This document shows positions 26,528-35,755 of a stretch of DNA of 64,000 bases, piece after piece. A program made the position numbers and the translations under genes. Every line of letters starts with the position of its first letter. The first letter of the stretch is position 1. Source of the DNA: Planctomycetota bacterium (GTDB taxonomy: Bacteria > Planctomycetota > UBA1135 > UBA2386); the NCBI GenBank assembly GCA_020638735.1, contig JACKHZ010000010.1, positions 620,001-684,000 on the forward strand. Direction: 5' to 3'. Below the pieces are notes generated by a model. That model was not told the origin of the DNA. It ran no database searches and saw nothing but the letters and a program-made list of their open reading frames with translations.

Positions 26528-27934
26528 ATGCAAGCCCACGCCATCGTCGAGCTCGAAGAGGGCTCGCTCAACGTGCTGGTCGGTCACCGCGATGGTGGCG
26601 ACGTCGTCGTCGATCGCAGTGTGCGCCTGCCGCTCCCCGACCTGTCCCAGGCGTCGCTCGAGAACGCGCTGCGCTCGGTCGGCAGCGACCTGTTGATGGG
26701 CGCCAAGGGGGTGCACGTGGTGCTCGGAGAACGCCGCGTGTTCCACCAGCTGGCGACGCTGCCGAAGCTCGGCGAGAAGGACGCGGTCGCGTTCGTCTCG
26801 CGCGAGGCGATGCGGCACGCCAACATCCATTCTCGCGACGATCTGCTGCTGCACACGCGGCTGGTCAAGCGCCTGCCCGGCGGCAAGCTGCGCGTCGCGA
26901 CGACCGCGTTCTCGAAGGCGCTCTGGCGCCCGCTCGCCGAGGCCTTCGCCGCGCAACAGGTCGAGGTCCTGAGCCTGCAGACCATGGAGTCGTGCCTGGC
27001 GTTGTCGCGCGAGGCGGCCGGCGCGGAGCCGGTGGCGATCATCGAGTGCAACGGCAACCGCGCCCGCTTCCTGGTGTGCGCCGAAGGCGCCGCGGTGCAG
27101 GTGCGACGCTTCCTGATCAGCGGCGGCGGCGACGACAACGAGATGGCGTTGGCGACGCAGCTGACGATGGAGCTGCCGCGCACGCTGGACTGGTTGCGTG
27201 AGACCGGTCAGCCGACGCCCAAGCGACTGGTGATCGGGACGCGCGTCGCGCTCGGTGACGAGTCGCTGCAGATGCTCAACGTCGAGGACGATGCGATCAT
27301 CGTGCGCAGTGTCATGCCGGTGGTGCCGGCGGAGGGCCAGGCGACGCCCGACCTGGGCCTCGCGACGCTCTTGCATCACGTCGCCAACGGACGCGCGCCG
27401 GCCTCGTTGCTCGCCGAACCCGAGCTTCGCCTGCCGGCCGGCCCGGCGGTGCTGTTGACGACGTTCGCTGCCGCCGGTGTGGCCGTGCTCGGCGGATTCA
27501 GCGCCGTCGTCGACGGCGGCCAGTGGCTGGAGCAGCAGGCATCGCAGCGGCAGGTCGAGATGGAGGCGCAGCAGCTGGAGTCCAGCCTGATGGAGCGCGA
27601 GCAGCAACAGGCGCCGCCAGTCGACCCCGGGGTCGACGCCGGACTGCAGGCTGCCCTGCAGATGCGGCGGCCCATCAGCCGGCTGTTGGCCGAGATCAGC
27701 AATCTGGCGGACGACAACGTGCACATCGACAGCCTCAAGTTCGCCAGCAAGAGCCCGGTCGTGATCACCGGCTTCGCGGAAGGCGACACGCGGCAGCAGG
27801 CCCTGGCTGCCATGGTCAGGTTCCACTCGAAGGTGGACGCGCTGCCGTTCCTGGTGCCGGTGGACCAGGAGGAGATGCACGAGGCGTCGAGCGGCTATCG
27901 CTTCAAGCTGGGGCTGGCGTGGAGGAACCAATGA
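26528..27934 (+). CDS. PilM-PilN-like / GspL-like assembly protein
   Basis: A 468-residue protein. Residues ~1-295 look like the actin-like cytoplasmic domain of PilM/GspL (AHAIVELEEGSLNVLVG; VAIIECNGNRARFLVC). A membrane helix at ~306-326 is followed by a Gln/Glu-rich coiled coil (~330-370) and a PilN/GspL-like periplasmic domain (RRPISRLLAEISNL; VVITGFAEGDTRQQALAAMV). So one polypeptide covers what PilM plus PilN do in type IV pili, as GspL does in type II secretion. A GAGGAA ribosome binding site 5 bp before ATG 26528 supports the start. The stop overlaps the next start (ATGA). Confidence 0.75.
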   Translation: MQAHAIVELEEGSLNVLVGHRDGGDVVVDRSVRLPLPDLSQASLENALRSVGSDLLMGAKGVHVVLGERRVFHQLATLPKLGEKDAVAFVSREAMRHANIHSRDDLLLHTRLVKRLPGGKLRVATTAFSKALWRPLAEAFAAQQVEVLSLQTMESCLALSREAAGAEPVAIIECNGNRARFLVCAEGAAVQVRRFLISGGGDDNEMALATQLTMELPRTLDWLRETGQPTPKRLVIGTRVALGDESLQMLNVEDDAIIVRSVMPVVPAEGQATPDLGLATLLHHVANGRAPASLLAEPELRLPAGPAVLLTTFAAAGVAVLGGFSAVVDGGQWLEQQASQRQVEMEAQQLESSLMEREQQQAPPVDPGVDAGLQAALQMRRPISRLLAEISNLADDNVHIDSLKFASKSPVVITGFAEGDTRQQALAAMVRFHSKVDALPFLVPVDQEEMHEASSGYRFKLGLAWRNQ

Positions 27935-28446
27935 GCGTGATCCGAGGCAAGAACCTGGTCGCCTGGGGCGCCTGCGCGGTCGCCGCGCTCGCCGCAGGCA
28001 GCGCCGGCGTGGCGCATCATCTTCGCGCGGAGGTCGAGGCCGGCCTGCGCGCCGGGCAGCAGCGGGTCGCGGACTTGCAGTCGCAGCTGGCCGTCGAGCC
28101 GGAAGCCGTCACCGAGCCGGGCCCCACGGACCCTGCTGCAGAGCCCGCGTGGCAGCTGCTGCGCGGCCCTGAGGTCGTCGAGACCATGCAGGCGCTGCAG
28201 CAGCTCGGTGACGCCGCCGGCGTGACCTTCGAGGAGCACAAGGCGCTGAACAGCGCCGACCGCGGCCGGCAGACGTTCTCGGTCAGTGGATACGGCGCGC
28301 CGGCTGCGGTGTGCGCGTTCCTGGCAGCCATCGAGCGCAGCAAGCGGCTGATGATCGTCGAGACCGGGCACGTCACGCCCGGCGGCGGCGGGCAGCTAGC
28401 GTTCACGTTCGGCGTGGCGACGTATCACTCACGGGGGATGCAATGA
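27931..28446 (+). CDS. PilO/GspM-like inner-membrane assembly protein
   Basis: A 171-residue bitopic protein: a membrane helix at ~10-28 (LVAWGACAVAALAAGSAGVA), a helical linker (VEAGLRAGQQRVADLQSQL), then a periplasmic domain with TMQALQQLGDAAGVTF and CAFLAAIERSKRLMIVET. The order helix, coiled coil, small ferredoxin-like domain is that of PilO and GspM. The start overlaps the PilM-N-like stop and its stop overlaps the next start, so these genes are translationally coupled. Assigned by layout and position; sequence similarity is weak, as usual for this family. Confidence 0.65.
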   Translation: MSVIRGKNLVAWGACAVAALAAGSAGVAHHLRAEVEAGLRAGQQRVADLQSQLAVEPEAVTEPGPTDPAAEPAWQLLRGPEVVETMQALQQLGDAAGVTFEEHKALNSADRGRQTFSVSGYGAPAAVCAFLAAIERSKRLMIVETGHVTPGGGGQLAFTFGVATYHSRGMQ

Positions 28447-29072
28447 GCCGCCGTCGCGCCAAGAAGAAGGGCGTGCACCCGTTGGTCGCCGTGGCGATGC
28501 TGATCGGCTGCGCAGGCTACTCCGCGTGGTCGTTGTTCGGCAGCTCGGGGCCAGGGGCCACGCAGGTGCTCTCGGATCTGATCGGCATGGACGCGCCCGA
28601 TCCGTCAGCGGACGAGTCGGAATCGACCGAAGAGGTCGTCTGGCGCGACCTGTTGGCCGTGCACGGTTCCTACGACGACGGCGTGCCGGTGCGCATGGCG
28701 TTCGCCGCGCTCGTGGAGGCCGCCCCCGCCGCAGCAGCGCCGGCAGGTGAAGTCGAGTCCGCGGTGCGTTGGCGCGGGCAGGACCCGCCGCAGCTGCGGG
28801 TCGGCGTCGTGATGGTCAGCGAACAATCGCGCCGCGCCGTGCTGGACGGGCGGGTCGTCGGCATCGGCGATCACATCGCCGAGGGCATGGTGGTCGGCAT
28901 CGATCCGGGCGTCGTCCGGTTGCGCTGGCAGCAACGCGAATTGACCTACGACCTCGACGGCACCGCGCCGCGGGAGTTTCGCGCCGAGCTCGCCATGCGG
29001 CGGGCTGCGGAGACGGGCCTCGGCGCGGCCGAGCCGAGCACGGAGATCCAAGAGATGGAGGAAGGCAAGTGA
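28443..29072 (+). CDS. PilP/GspC-like periplasmic linker protein
   Basis: A 209-residue protein with a basic N-terminus, one membrane helix (~12-33) and an acidic linker (DPSADESESTEE). Its C-terminal ~75 residues contain LRVGVVMVSEQSRRAVLDGR, VGIGDHIAEGMVVGIDPGVV and LRWQQRELTYDL. This beta-rich pattern matches the homology region of GspC or PilP that contacts the secretin. It starts within the stop of the PilO-like gene and ends overlapping the secretin start (TGATG). Role inferred from layout and position. Confidence 0.65.
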   Translation: MSRRRAKKKGVHPLVAVAMLIGCAGYSAWSLFGSSGPGATQVLSDLIGMDAPDPSADESESTEEVVWRDLLAVHGSYDDGVPVRMAFAALVEAAPAAAAPAGEVESAVRWRGQDPPQLRVGVVMVSEQSRRAVLDGRVVGIGDHIAEGMVVGIDPGVVRLRWQQRELTYDLDGTAPREFRAELAMRRAAETGLGAAEPSTEIQEMEEGK

Positions 29073-31285
29073 TGGCGATTCATCGTTCTGTGGTCGCGGT
29101 CGCCGCGATGGTCGTCGCGTCGGCGTGTTCGACGTCGGGTGGCGCCTCGCCGCCGCGCCTCGATCACGAAGACGGGGCGTCCAAGCCCGTCTATCAGCCG
29201 CTGCTGGTGGTGCCAGTGCCCGAGCTCCAGCGTACGCAGGCGCCGGTGGGGCGGCCGATGGAGGCCTTGCAGGCGCGGCAGACGCCGATCGGCGACGTGC
29301 TGTTGGCGCTGTTCAAGGACTCCGACATCAACCTGGTGATCGAGCCGGACGTGCAGGCGATCGATTGCACGTTCGACATCAAGCGCTCGACGGTCGAGGA
29401 GGCCTTCGAGGCGCTGCTGCAGAGCCTCGACCTCGCCTACGAGTGGGACGGCAGCTTCCTGCGCATCCGCGACACGATGCGCGACACGCTGACGATCGAC
29501 CTGATCGATCCGGGCAATGGCTCCTCCTCCGGCGCCGGCGGCACCGGCGGCAACAACAGCGGCAACAACGCCAACAGCAACGGCGCTGCGGGCGGCCAGA
29601 GCTTCTGGGACGACGTGCAGCAGAACCTGCCGACGGTGCTCGGTGAGGACGCGACCTTCGTCGTCAACCGCGCCGCATCGACGATCCACGTCGAGGCGCG
29701 GCCGAGCGCCGTGCGGCGGCTTCGCGAGATCATCGGCACGACCATGAACCGCGCGACGCGGCAGGTGTCGATCGAGGCGCGCGTGCTCGAGGTCCGCCTC
29801 GAGAACGAATACAGCCTCGGCGTCAACTGGTCGCTGCTGCCCGGGCTGTTCAACACCGGCAACACCGGGCTCGCCACCGGCGGCGGCATCGTCTCGCAGA
29901 CCGCCTTGTCGGGCGGCACGGCGATGACCTTCGGTCTGGTCGACAGCAACCAGTTCTCGGTGTTCGTCGACGCGCTGCAGCAGCAGGGCCAGGTGCGCGT
30001 GCTGTCGAGCCCGCGCGTCTCGACGCTCAACAACCAGCCGGCGACGATCGCCGTCACCGATCAGATCCCCTACATCGTGCGCGACGTGTTCACCACCCAG
30101 GGCGTGGCGCAGACGCAGTTCTCGATCGAGTTCGTGCAGGCCGGCGTGCAGCTGCAGGTGCGGCCGTTGATCGGCGAGGACGGGCTGCTGTCGGTCTCGG
30201 TGACGCCGTCGGTGCGCGAGCAGATCGGCACCGCGGTGACCCCGGACGGTCTGGTCACCGTGCCGATCATCAGCGAGCGACAGGCGACCACCACGGTGCG
30301 CGTCGCCGATGGTCAGGCGATCGCCCTCGGCGGTCTGCGCAGCACCCGCAAGTCCGAGTCGCGCTCCGGCCTGCCGTTCCTGATGGACCTGCCGTGGCTC
30401 GGCCAGCTGTTCTCGAGCACCGTGCAGGAACGCGACGAGGTCGAGCTGATGATCCTGCTGGTGCCGCGCGTGCTGGACCACACCTGGATCGACGAGGAGG
30501 TGCAGCGCGGTGCCCATCGCCTGGTGCAGCTGCGCCGCAACTTCCAGTGGAACCCCATCCGCCTCGACGGGTTCCGCGGCGAAGACTGGACGAGCGGGTC
30601 GCTCGAGGGCATGGCGCAGTCGGCGCACGAGCCGGACGTGCGACAGCAGGACCGCGGGCCGCTCGAGCTGCCGGCGGACAACGGCATGACCGTGACCCGC
30701 AAGGGCCTGGCCGATCACCTGATCGCCAGCGCGCAGCACAGCTTCGATCACGGCGACGTCAACGAGGCGATCGAACTGTTCGAGCGGGCGCTCGAGCTGG
30801 AGCCGACGCGCGTCGACGCGCTGGTGATGGTCGGCGTGCTGCACGCCCGACGCGGCCACCGCGAGAGCGCCAGGAAGCAGCTCGACCACGCCTTGACGAT
30901 CGACGACAGCGACGTGCTGGCCTTGACCGCACGCGGCATGTGGGAGATGGAGTTCGGCTCGCCGTTCGCGGCTCGCCGCTACTTCGAGCGGGCCCACGCC
31001 CGCGGCAACGCGGCGATGACCGCCGCCAACCTCGGCGCGGCGATGATCGCCTGCGGCAAGGCGCTCGAGGCGCGCGACCTGCTGCGCAGCTTCGTCGGCG
31101 ACGGCGCACCGCCGGAGCTGTTCGCCAACCTCGCCTTCGGCGAGCTGACCGGCGGGGACTTCGCCGCGGCGCGGACGGCGTTCGACGAGGCGCTGGCCAG
31201 CGGCTCCGACGCCCGCAACCCGCGGGTGGTCGCCCTGAATCGGATGATCGCCGAAGGCGAGTCCGCGGCGGCGCCGGCCAAGTAG
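29072..31285 (+). CDS. gspD: Secretin (GspD/PilQ family) with C-terminal TPR extension
   Basis: A 737-residue outer-membrane channel protein. The N-terminus is a lipoprotein-type signal (VVASAC). An N-domain (LKDSDINLVIEPDVQ; YEWDGSFLRIRD, ~70-140) is followed by a Gly/Ser/Asn-rich linker at ~148-172. The secretin core is at ~225-462: VRVLSSPRVSTLNNQPATI, the IALGGL strand, FLMDLPWLGQLF and VELMILLVPRV. Residues ~545-737 add TPR repeats (FDHGDVNEAIELFERALEL; LEPTRVDALVMVGVLHARRG), which are unusual at the C-terminus of a secretin, where an S-domain for a pilotin is normal. It is the last gene of the operon. Confidence 0.9.
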   Translation: MAIHRSVVAVAAMVVASACSTSGGASPPRLDHEDGASKPVYQPLLVVPVPELQRTQAPVGRPMEALQARQTPIGDVLLALFKDSDINLVIEPDVQAIDCTFDIKRSTVEEAFEALLQSLDLAYEWDGSFLRIRDTMRDTLTIDLIDPGNGSSSGAGGTGGNNSGNNANSNGAAGGQSFWDDVQQNLPTVLGEDATFVVNRAASTIHVEARPSAVRRLREIIGTTMNRATRQVSIEARVLEVRLENEYSLGVNWSLLPGLFNTGNTGLATGGGIVSQTALSGGTAMTFGLVDSNQFSVFVDALQQQGQVRVLSSPRVSTLNNQPATIAVTDQIPYIVRDVFTTQGVAQTQFSIEFVQAGVQLQVRPLIGEDGLLSVSVTPSVREQIGTAVTPDGLVTVPIISERQATTTVRVADGQAIALGGLRSTRKSESRSGLPFLMDLPWLGQLFSSTVQERDEVELMILLVPRVLDHTWIDEEVQRGAHRLVQLRRNFQWNPIRLDGFRGEDWTSGSLEGMAQSAHEPDVRQQDRGPLELPADNGMTVTRKGLADHLIASAQHSFDHGDVNEAIELFERALELEPTRVDALVMVGVLHARRGHRESARKQLDHALTIDDSDVLALTARGMWEMEFGSPFAARRYFERAHARGNAAMTAANLGAAMIACGKALEARDLLRSFVGDGAPPELFANLAFGELTGGDFAAARTAFDEALASGSDARNPRVVALNRMIAEGESAAAPAK

Positions 31286-31390
31286 GGGCGGGCGAGAAAA
31301 TCTGCGGCGGGCTGTTCGGTCGGCGGACGGGTTGTTTCTCGGAGGGCGTGAACACGCGGCCACGGCCGCCCAAGCCCCCACGAGGATCTC

Positions 31391-32458
31391 ATGCGACTCC
31401 GCCCTGCCACTCTGCTCGTCCCCGCCCTGCTCTGCGCCGTCGCCACGGCCCAGAGCGCGATCTTTCCGCCCGACTACGGCGGGATCGCCGATGGGCCCTA
31501 CAACTCTGCCAACCTGCCGCTCGCCTACGGCACCTCGCGGGTGCAGTTCGTCTACGACACGGTGTCGATGACGGTGCCGGTGGGGCATCAGATCACCTCG
31601 CTCGGCTTCCGCGAGGACACCCAGGTCACGACGGTCAACAACGGCCGCGCGCTGCAACTCGAGGTGCGCATCGGCTACACGACCTACACGGCGGCCAACA
31701 TCCCGGGCACCTTCGACACCAACTTCGCGGCGTCGCCGACGACGGTGTTCGGCCCGGCGCTGTTCACGCTGCCGAACCTGCGCGACCCCAACGCGCCGCT
31801 CACCAACGGCCGCTTCGACGTGCCGATCACGCCGTTCACGTTCTCGCCGCCGGCCGGCCAGAACCTGCTGGTGGAGTACCGTGTCTTCGGCACCAGCCTG
31901 GGCGGCGCGCCGTTCACCTACTACCTGGACCGGGCGGACTACGTGTCGCCGGTCGTGCTCGGCGCGCCCGGCTGCGCGCATGTGGCCGGCACGGCATCGA
32001 TCAACCTCACCCCGACGCGGCCTGGCGAGTACTTCTCCTGCCAGTTGTCGACCGCTCCGGCCGTCAGCCCGTGTGTGCTGGCGATCACCGTCGGCGAGGA
32101 GTTGGTCGCGCCGTATCCGTTGACGGCCGTGTTCCCGGGTATCGCCGCCGCGTGCACCGGGCAGCTGTCGCCGTTGACGCTGACCACGCTCGGCGGCACG
32201 ACCACCGGCAGCGGTACGGGCGGCTGGTCGTTCTACATCCCCAACAACGTCGTGTTCTCGGGGCTGCCGATCGCGGCGCAGGGGCTGTTCCTCGACTTCT
32301 TCTCGCCGGGTGGGTTGGTGGTGTCGAACGGCGCTCAGGTGACCCTGGGCACCAACCCGCGCGCGACGGCGGTCTACGCCAACGCGCCGCCGACCACCGC
32401 CACCAACGGCAGCATCCTCCGCAACTACTGCCCGGTGACCTTCTTCGGGCACAACTGA
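31391..32458 (+). CDS. Secreted beta-rich protein of unknown function
   Basis: A 355-residue exported protein starting at ATG 31391, with a signal peptide ending CAVATAQ. It is Thr/Ala/Pro-rich, has few charged residues and alternating hydrophobic strands (LVEYRVFGTSLGG; GGWSFYIPNNVVFSG). The last ~100 residues carry the theme seen at the end of several secreted proteins here (LFLDFFSPGGLVVSNGAQVTLG). It lies 105 bp after the secretin operon; the gap shows no clear gene. It could be a substrate of that secretion system, which is inference from proximity. No catalytic motif is visible. Confidence 0.75.
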   Translation: MRLRPATLLVPALLCAVATAQSAIFPPDYGGIADGPYNSANLPLAYGTSRVQFVYDTVSMTVPVGHQITSLGFREDTQVTTVNNGRALQLEVRIGYTTYTAANIPGTFDTNFAASPTTVFGPALFTLPNLRDPNAPLTNGRFDVPITPFTFSPPAGQNLLVEYRVFGTSLGGAPFTYYLDRADYVSPVVLGAPGCAHVAGTASINLTPTRPGEYFSCQLSTAPAVSPCVLAITVGEELVAPYPLTAVFPGIAAACTGQLSPLTLTTLGGTTTGSGTGGWSFYIPNNVVFSGLPIAAQGLFLDFFSPGGLVVSNGAQVTLGTNPRATAVYANAPPTTATNGSILRNYCPVTFFGHN

Positions 32459-32532
32459 CGGAGCACGCCGAACGTGTCGCCGGGGACCGCCGTCCACCTT
32501 GCGTTCCGCGTGCGCCGGCTTCCAATGCATGG

Positions 32533-33147
32533 GTGTCGGAGACGCGCGAACTCCTGTTGCGCTGGCACCGGGGTGACCAGCAGGCGATGGCGGACCTCGT
32601 CCAACAAGAGGCGCAGTTCGTCGCCGCCGAGGTGCGCAAGCGTCTCGGGCGGCTGCTGCGGCGGCATCACGACACCCAGGACATCGTGCAGGCGACGCTG
32701 CTGCAGGCCCTGCGGTCGGCGCCGCGCTTCCTCGTCTCCGACCGCGACAAGCTCCGCGGGCTGTTGGTGCGCATGGTCGAGAACTCGCTCTACGTGCAGG
32801 CCAACCATCAGCTGCGCGGCAAGCGCGACGTGCGTCGGGAAGTGTCGATGCCGGAGGTGGGGGACACCGCGCTGGAGCTGGAGCCGTGCTCGCCGGTCAC
32901 CGGGCCCGACGCCGCCGCGAGTCGCAGTGAGACCCGCGACTGGGTCAGCCTCGCGCTCGAGTTGCTCGACCACGAGGACCGCGCGGTGATCGTGCTGCGC
33001 GACTACGAAGAGCTCGGCTTCGCCGAGATCGGGCGTCGGCTCGGCATCGCCGAGGACGCCGCCCGCATGCGGCATCGCCGCGCCCGTCCCAAGCTCGCCG
33101 AGACGCTGCTGCGGTTGCGCCGCGGGGAACTCGGCGAGTTGCTGTAG
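32533..33147 (+). CDS. ECF-type RNA polymerase sigma factor
   Basis: About 204 residues with region 2 (LLRWHRGDQQAMADLV; HDTQDIVQATLLQAL; LRGLLVRMVENSLY) and region 4 (LDHEDRAVIVLRDYEELGFAEIGRRLG followed by the recognition helix DAARMRHRRARPKL). GTG 32533 was chosen because it precedes region 2; ATG 32587 would cut it. Upstream ~75 bp to the previous gene hold the probable promoter. The Ser/Thr kinase with TPRs starts 36 bp after its stop, so sigma factor and kinase are likely cotranscribed, the second such pair in this window. Confidence 0.88.
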   Translation: MSETRELLLRWHRGDQQAMADLVQQEAQFVAAEVRKRLGRLLRRHHDTQDIVQATLLQALRSAPRFLVSDRDKLRGLLVRMVENSLYVQANHQLRGKRDVRREVSMPEVGDTALELEPCSPVTGPDAAASRSETRDWVSLALELLDHEDRAVIVLRDYEELGFAEIGRRLGIAEDAARMRHRRARPKLAETLLRLRRGELGELL

Positions 33148-33183
33148 CTGTCTGCCACGTCTCGCCCGCCGCGCCGACCACCC

Positions 33184-35706
33184 ATGAGCTCCTCGTCGTC
33201 CCGATTGGAGAAGGCCCTCGAGTTGTACTGCGAGCTGCGGCGCGACGGCGGTGACCTCGGTGAGCTCATCGCCCGCCACCCGGAGTTGGCAGAAGAGCTG
33301 TCGTCGTTCCTCGACGATGCAGGCGAGACCGTCGCGACGGCGGCCGGCTTCCCGGCGGACTTCGAGCCGGTGCGTGAGATCGGCCGCGGCGGCGTCGGTG
33401 TCGTCTTCGAGGCGCGGCAGCGCTCGCTGCAGCGGCGCGTCGCGCTGAAGCTGCTGCACGACGGCTTCGCCGGCAACCCAGCTGCGCTCGCCCGCTTCCA
33501 TCGCGAAGCGCAGCTGCTGGCGCGCCTCGATCACCCGGGCATCGTGCGCGTGCTCGCCGCCGACGCGACGGCCAGCCCGCCGTGGCTGGCGATGGAGTTC
33601 GTCGACGGCGTGTCGCTGGCAGGACGACTGCAGCAGCTGCGCGAATCAGGACACCGCGGTGCGACGGTGCGCGAGCTGGTCGCCGCGATCGCGCAGGTCG
33701 CCGAGGCGCTGCAGCACGCGCACCGGCAGGGCATCGTGCATCGCGACGTGAAGCCGTCGAACATCCTGCTGCGCGCCGACAGCGGCGACGCCGTGCTGAC
33801 CGACTTCGGTCTGGCGCGCGACGAGGGCGCGCCGGCGCTGACCCGCACCGGGGTCGCCGCCGGCACGCCGTTCTACATGGCACCGGAGCGCATCCTGGGC
33901 GGCGCGCGCGACGGCGATCCCCGCTCGGACGTGTTCTCGCTCGGGCTGACGCTGTTCGAGTGCCTCGCGCTGCGGCGGGCCTACGACGGCGCGACCTCGC
34001 AGGAGGTGCTGCAGAAGATCCTCGCCGACGACGCGCCGGAGCTGCGGCGCCTGGCGCCGGGGGTTCCCCTGGAGCTCGCGGCGATCGTGCACAAGGCGAT
34101 CGAACGCGAGCCGTCGCGCCGCTACGAGCACGCCGGCGCGTTCGCCGAGGATCTGCGCGCGTTCCTCGACCTGCGGCCGGTCAAGGCGCGGCCGGTGTCA
34201 CGCGGGCGCCGGCTGTGGCGGGTCGTGCGCCGCCATCCGCTGCGCAGCGCGATGGTGATGGTGTTGTCGGCGACGCTGGTGTTCGCGACGGTGTTGGCCT
34301 GGCGCTGGCCGGATCTGCAGGCGGCGGCCCGGTTGCACCAGCAGGAGATGGTCGAGGAGCAGCTCGCGCAGGGCACGATGGCCAGGTATCGCGCCACCGC
34401 CGAAGAGAGCTACGCGCACTTCCGCCGCGCCATCGAACTCGGCGCCGACGAGCAGGTCGGGTTCCCCAGCTTGTGCTTCGCGATCTCGCTGTTCGCCGGC
34501 AAGCAGGAGGCGCTCGACGCGCTCGACGAGGAGATCGCCCGCAATCCCGAGCGCGGTGAGCTCGCCTCGTGGATGCGGCTGCGAGCGCTGCTGCTGCGCG
34601 GCGTGCAGCGTGACGACGAGGCCCGAGCGATCGAGCAGAGCCTCGGCCCGCCCCGCACCTGGCTCGATCTCTGGATCACCGCGGACCCGCTGTTGGAGGA
34701 TCAATCCGACAAGGAGGCCTATCGCCGTGCCTCGGTGCTGTTGACCCAGGCGATCCTGGTGGCGCCGCGTCCGCGGTTGTGGCTGCACTTGCACTACGCC
34801 AAGGTGCAGCTCGTGATCGGCGAGAAGGAGTCGCGCGTCGCGGCCGGCGAGGCGTTGCTCGAGCTGTGGCCGGACAACCCTCGGGCCAAGAGCATCGCCG
34901 GCACATGCATGCTGACCACCGACCCCGAGCGCGCCCGGCAGCTGCTCGAGAGCGCCGTGGCGGCGGATGCCAACGACATCCTGGCCCGCCTCAACCTCGG
35001 CATCGCGCAGATCATGACCGGCCGCGCCGAGCTTGGTGCCGCGACGATCGCCGAGGGCTTCCCGCACGTCGACCTGTCACAGGCGCTGCGGCAGCGATCG
35101 TTGGAGATCCTGTCGCAGGTGAACCAGTTCGAGCTGGAGGCGGAGTGCGCCCAGCGCTGGCTCGAGCTCGAGCCGGAGTGCACGACGGCGCGTCGCTTCG
35201 TCGCCCGCGCGGCGACGCGGGCCGGCGACTCGGAACGGGCCCTGAGTCTGTTCCGTCAGTGCCTGGCCGAGGCACCCGACGATGCTGCGGTGCAGGAGGA
35301 CCTCGCCTTCGCCCTGCTGCGCGCGGGCGACGCGGAGGGTGCACTCGAAGTGCTGTGGTCGATGACGCGCGCATCGCCGGATCACCCGCGGGTGCACCTG
35401 ATGCTGCTCGACGCGTTCGACGACCTCGGCGACGAGCAGGGCAAGCTGGCCGAGCTGCAGCGTTGGACGCAGGTAAAGCCCGACGACGCCGCGGGCTGGC
35501 GCGAGCTCGCTACGGCCCGGCTCGGCACGGGTGCGGCAGCCGACATCGAGCCCGCGCTCGCCGCCGCCGAGCAGGCGGACTACCTGGGCGGTGGTCGTGA
35601 CGATGCGGCGCTGCAGTTGCGTGCGGTTGCGCTGGAGCGCCTCGGTCGCACCGACGAGGCGCTGCGGGTGCGAGACCGCATCGCCGCGTTGGCGCAGCAC
35701 CGGTGA
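33184..35706 (+). CDS. Transmembrane Ser/Thr protein kinase with C-terminal TPR domain
   Basis: An 840-residue kinase. An N-terminal ~55 residues (ARHPELAEELSSFL) resembles the start of the WD40 kinase at 18 kb. The kinase domain has the glycine loop IGRGGVGVVF, Lys89 (VALKLL), catalytic HRDVKPSN with Asp188, DFG at 207-209 and GTPFYMAPERI. A membrane helix at ~354-375 is followed by about 450 residues of TPR-like helices (AESYAHFRRAIELGAD; ARQLLESAVAADANDILARLNLG). All catalytic residues are present. It follows the ECF sigma factor gene by 36 bp and likely controls it by phosphorylation, a planctomycete pattern; that is inference. Confidence 0.92.
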   Translation: MSSSSSRLEKALELYCELRRDGGDLGELIARHPELAEELSSFLDDAGETVATAAGFPADFEPVREIGRGGVGVVFEARQRSLQRRVALKLLHDGFAGNPAALARFHREAQLLARLDHPGIVRVLAADATASPPWLAMEFVDGVSLAGRLQQLRESGHRGATVRELVAAIAQVAEALQHAHRQGIVHRDVKPSNILLRADSGDAVLTDFGLARDEGAPALTRTGVAAGTPFYMAPERILGGARDGDPRSDVFSLGLTLFECLALRRAYDGATSQEVLQKILADDAPELRRLAPGVPLELAAIVHKAIEREPSRRYEHAGAFAEDLRAFLDLRPVKARPVSRGRRLWRVVRRHPLRSAMVMVLSATLVFATVLAWRWPDLQAAARLHQQEMVEEQLAQGTMARYRATAEESYAHFRRAIELGADEQVGFPSLCFAISLFAGKQEALDALDEEIARNPERGELASWMRLRALLLRGVQRDDEARAIEQSLGPPRTWLDLWITADPLLEDQSDKEAYRRASVLLTQAILVAPRPRLWLHLHYAKVQLVIGEKESRVAAGEALLELWPDNPRAKSIAGTCMLTTDPERARQLLESAVAADANDILARLNLGIAQIMTGRAELGAATIAEGFPHVDLSQALRQRSLEILSQVNQFELEAECAQRWLELEPECTTARRFVARAATRAGDSERALSLFRQCLAEAPDDAAVQEDLAFALLRAGDAEGALEVLWSMTRASPDHPRVHLMLLDAFDDLGDEQGKLAELQRWTQVKPDDAAGWRELATARLGTGAAADIEPALAAAEQADYLGGGRDDAALQLRAVALERLGRTDEALRVRDRIAALAQHR

Positions 35707-35755
35707 GCAACGGACCGCTTTCCGCGGGTCGTCGCAGTCCTTACCCTCTGCGGCG

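Noticed and set aside
28946..32530. A 1194-codon minus-strand open frame antisense to the secretin
   Set aside because: Composition is Arg/Val/Asp/His-rich without domains, and the plus strand holds a clear secretin and a secreted protein.
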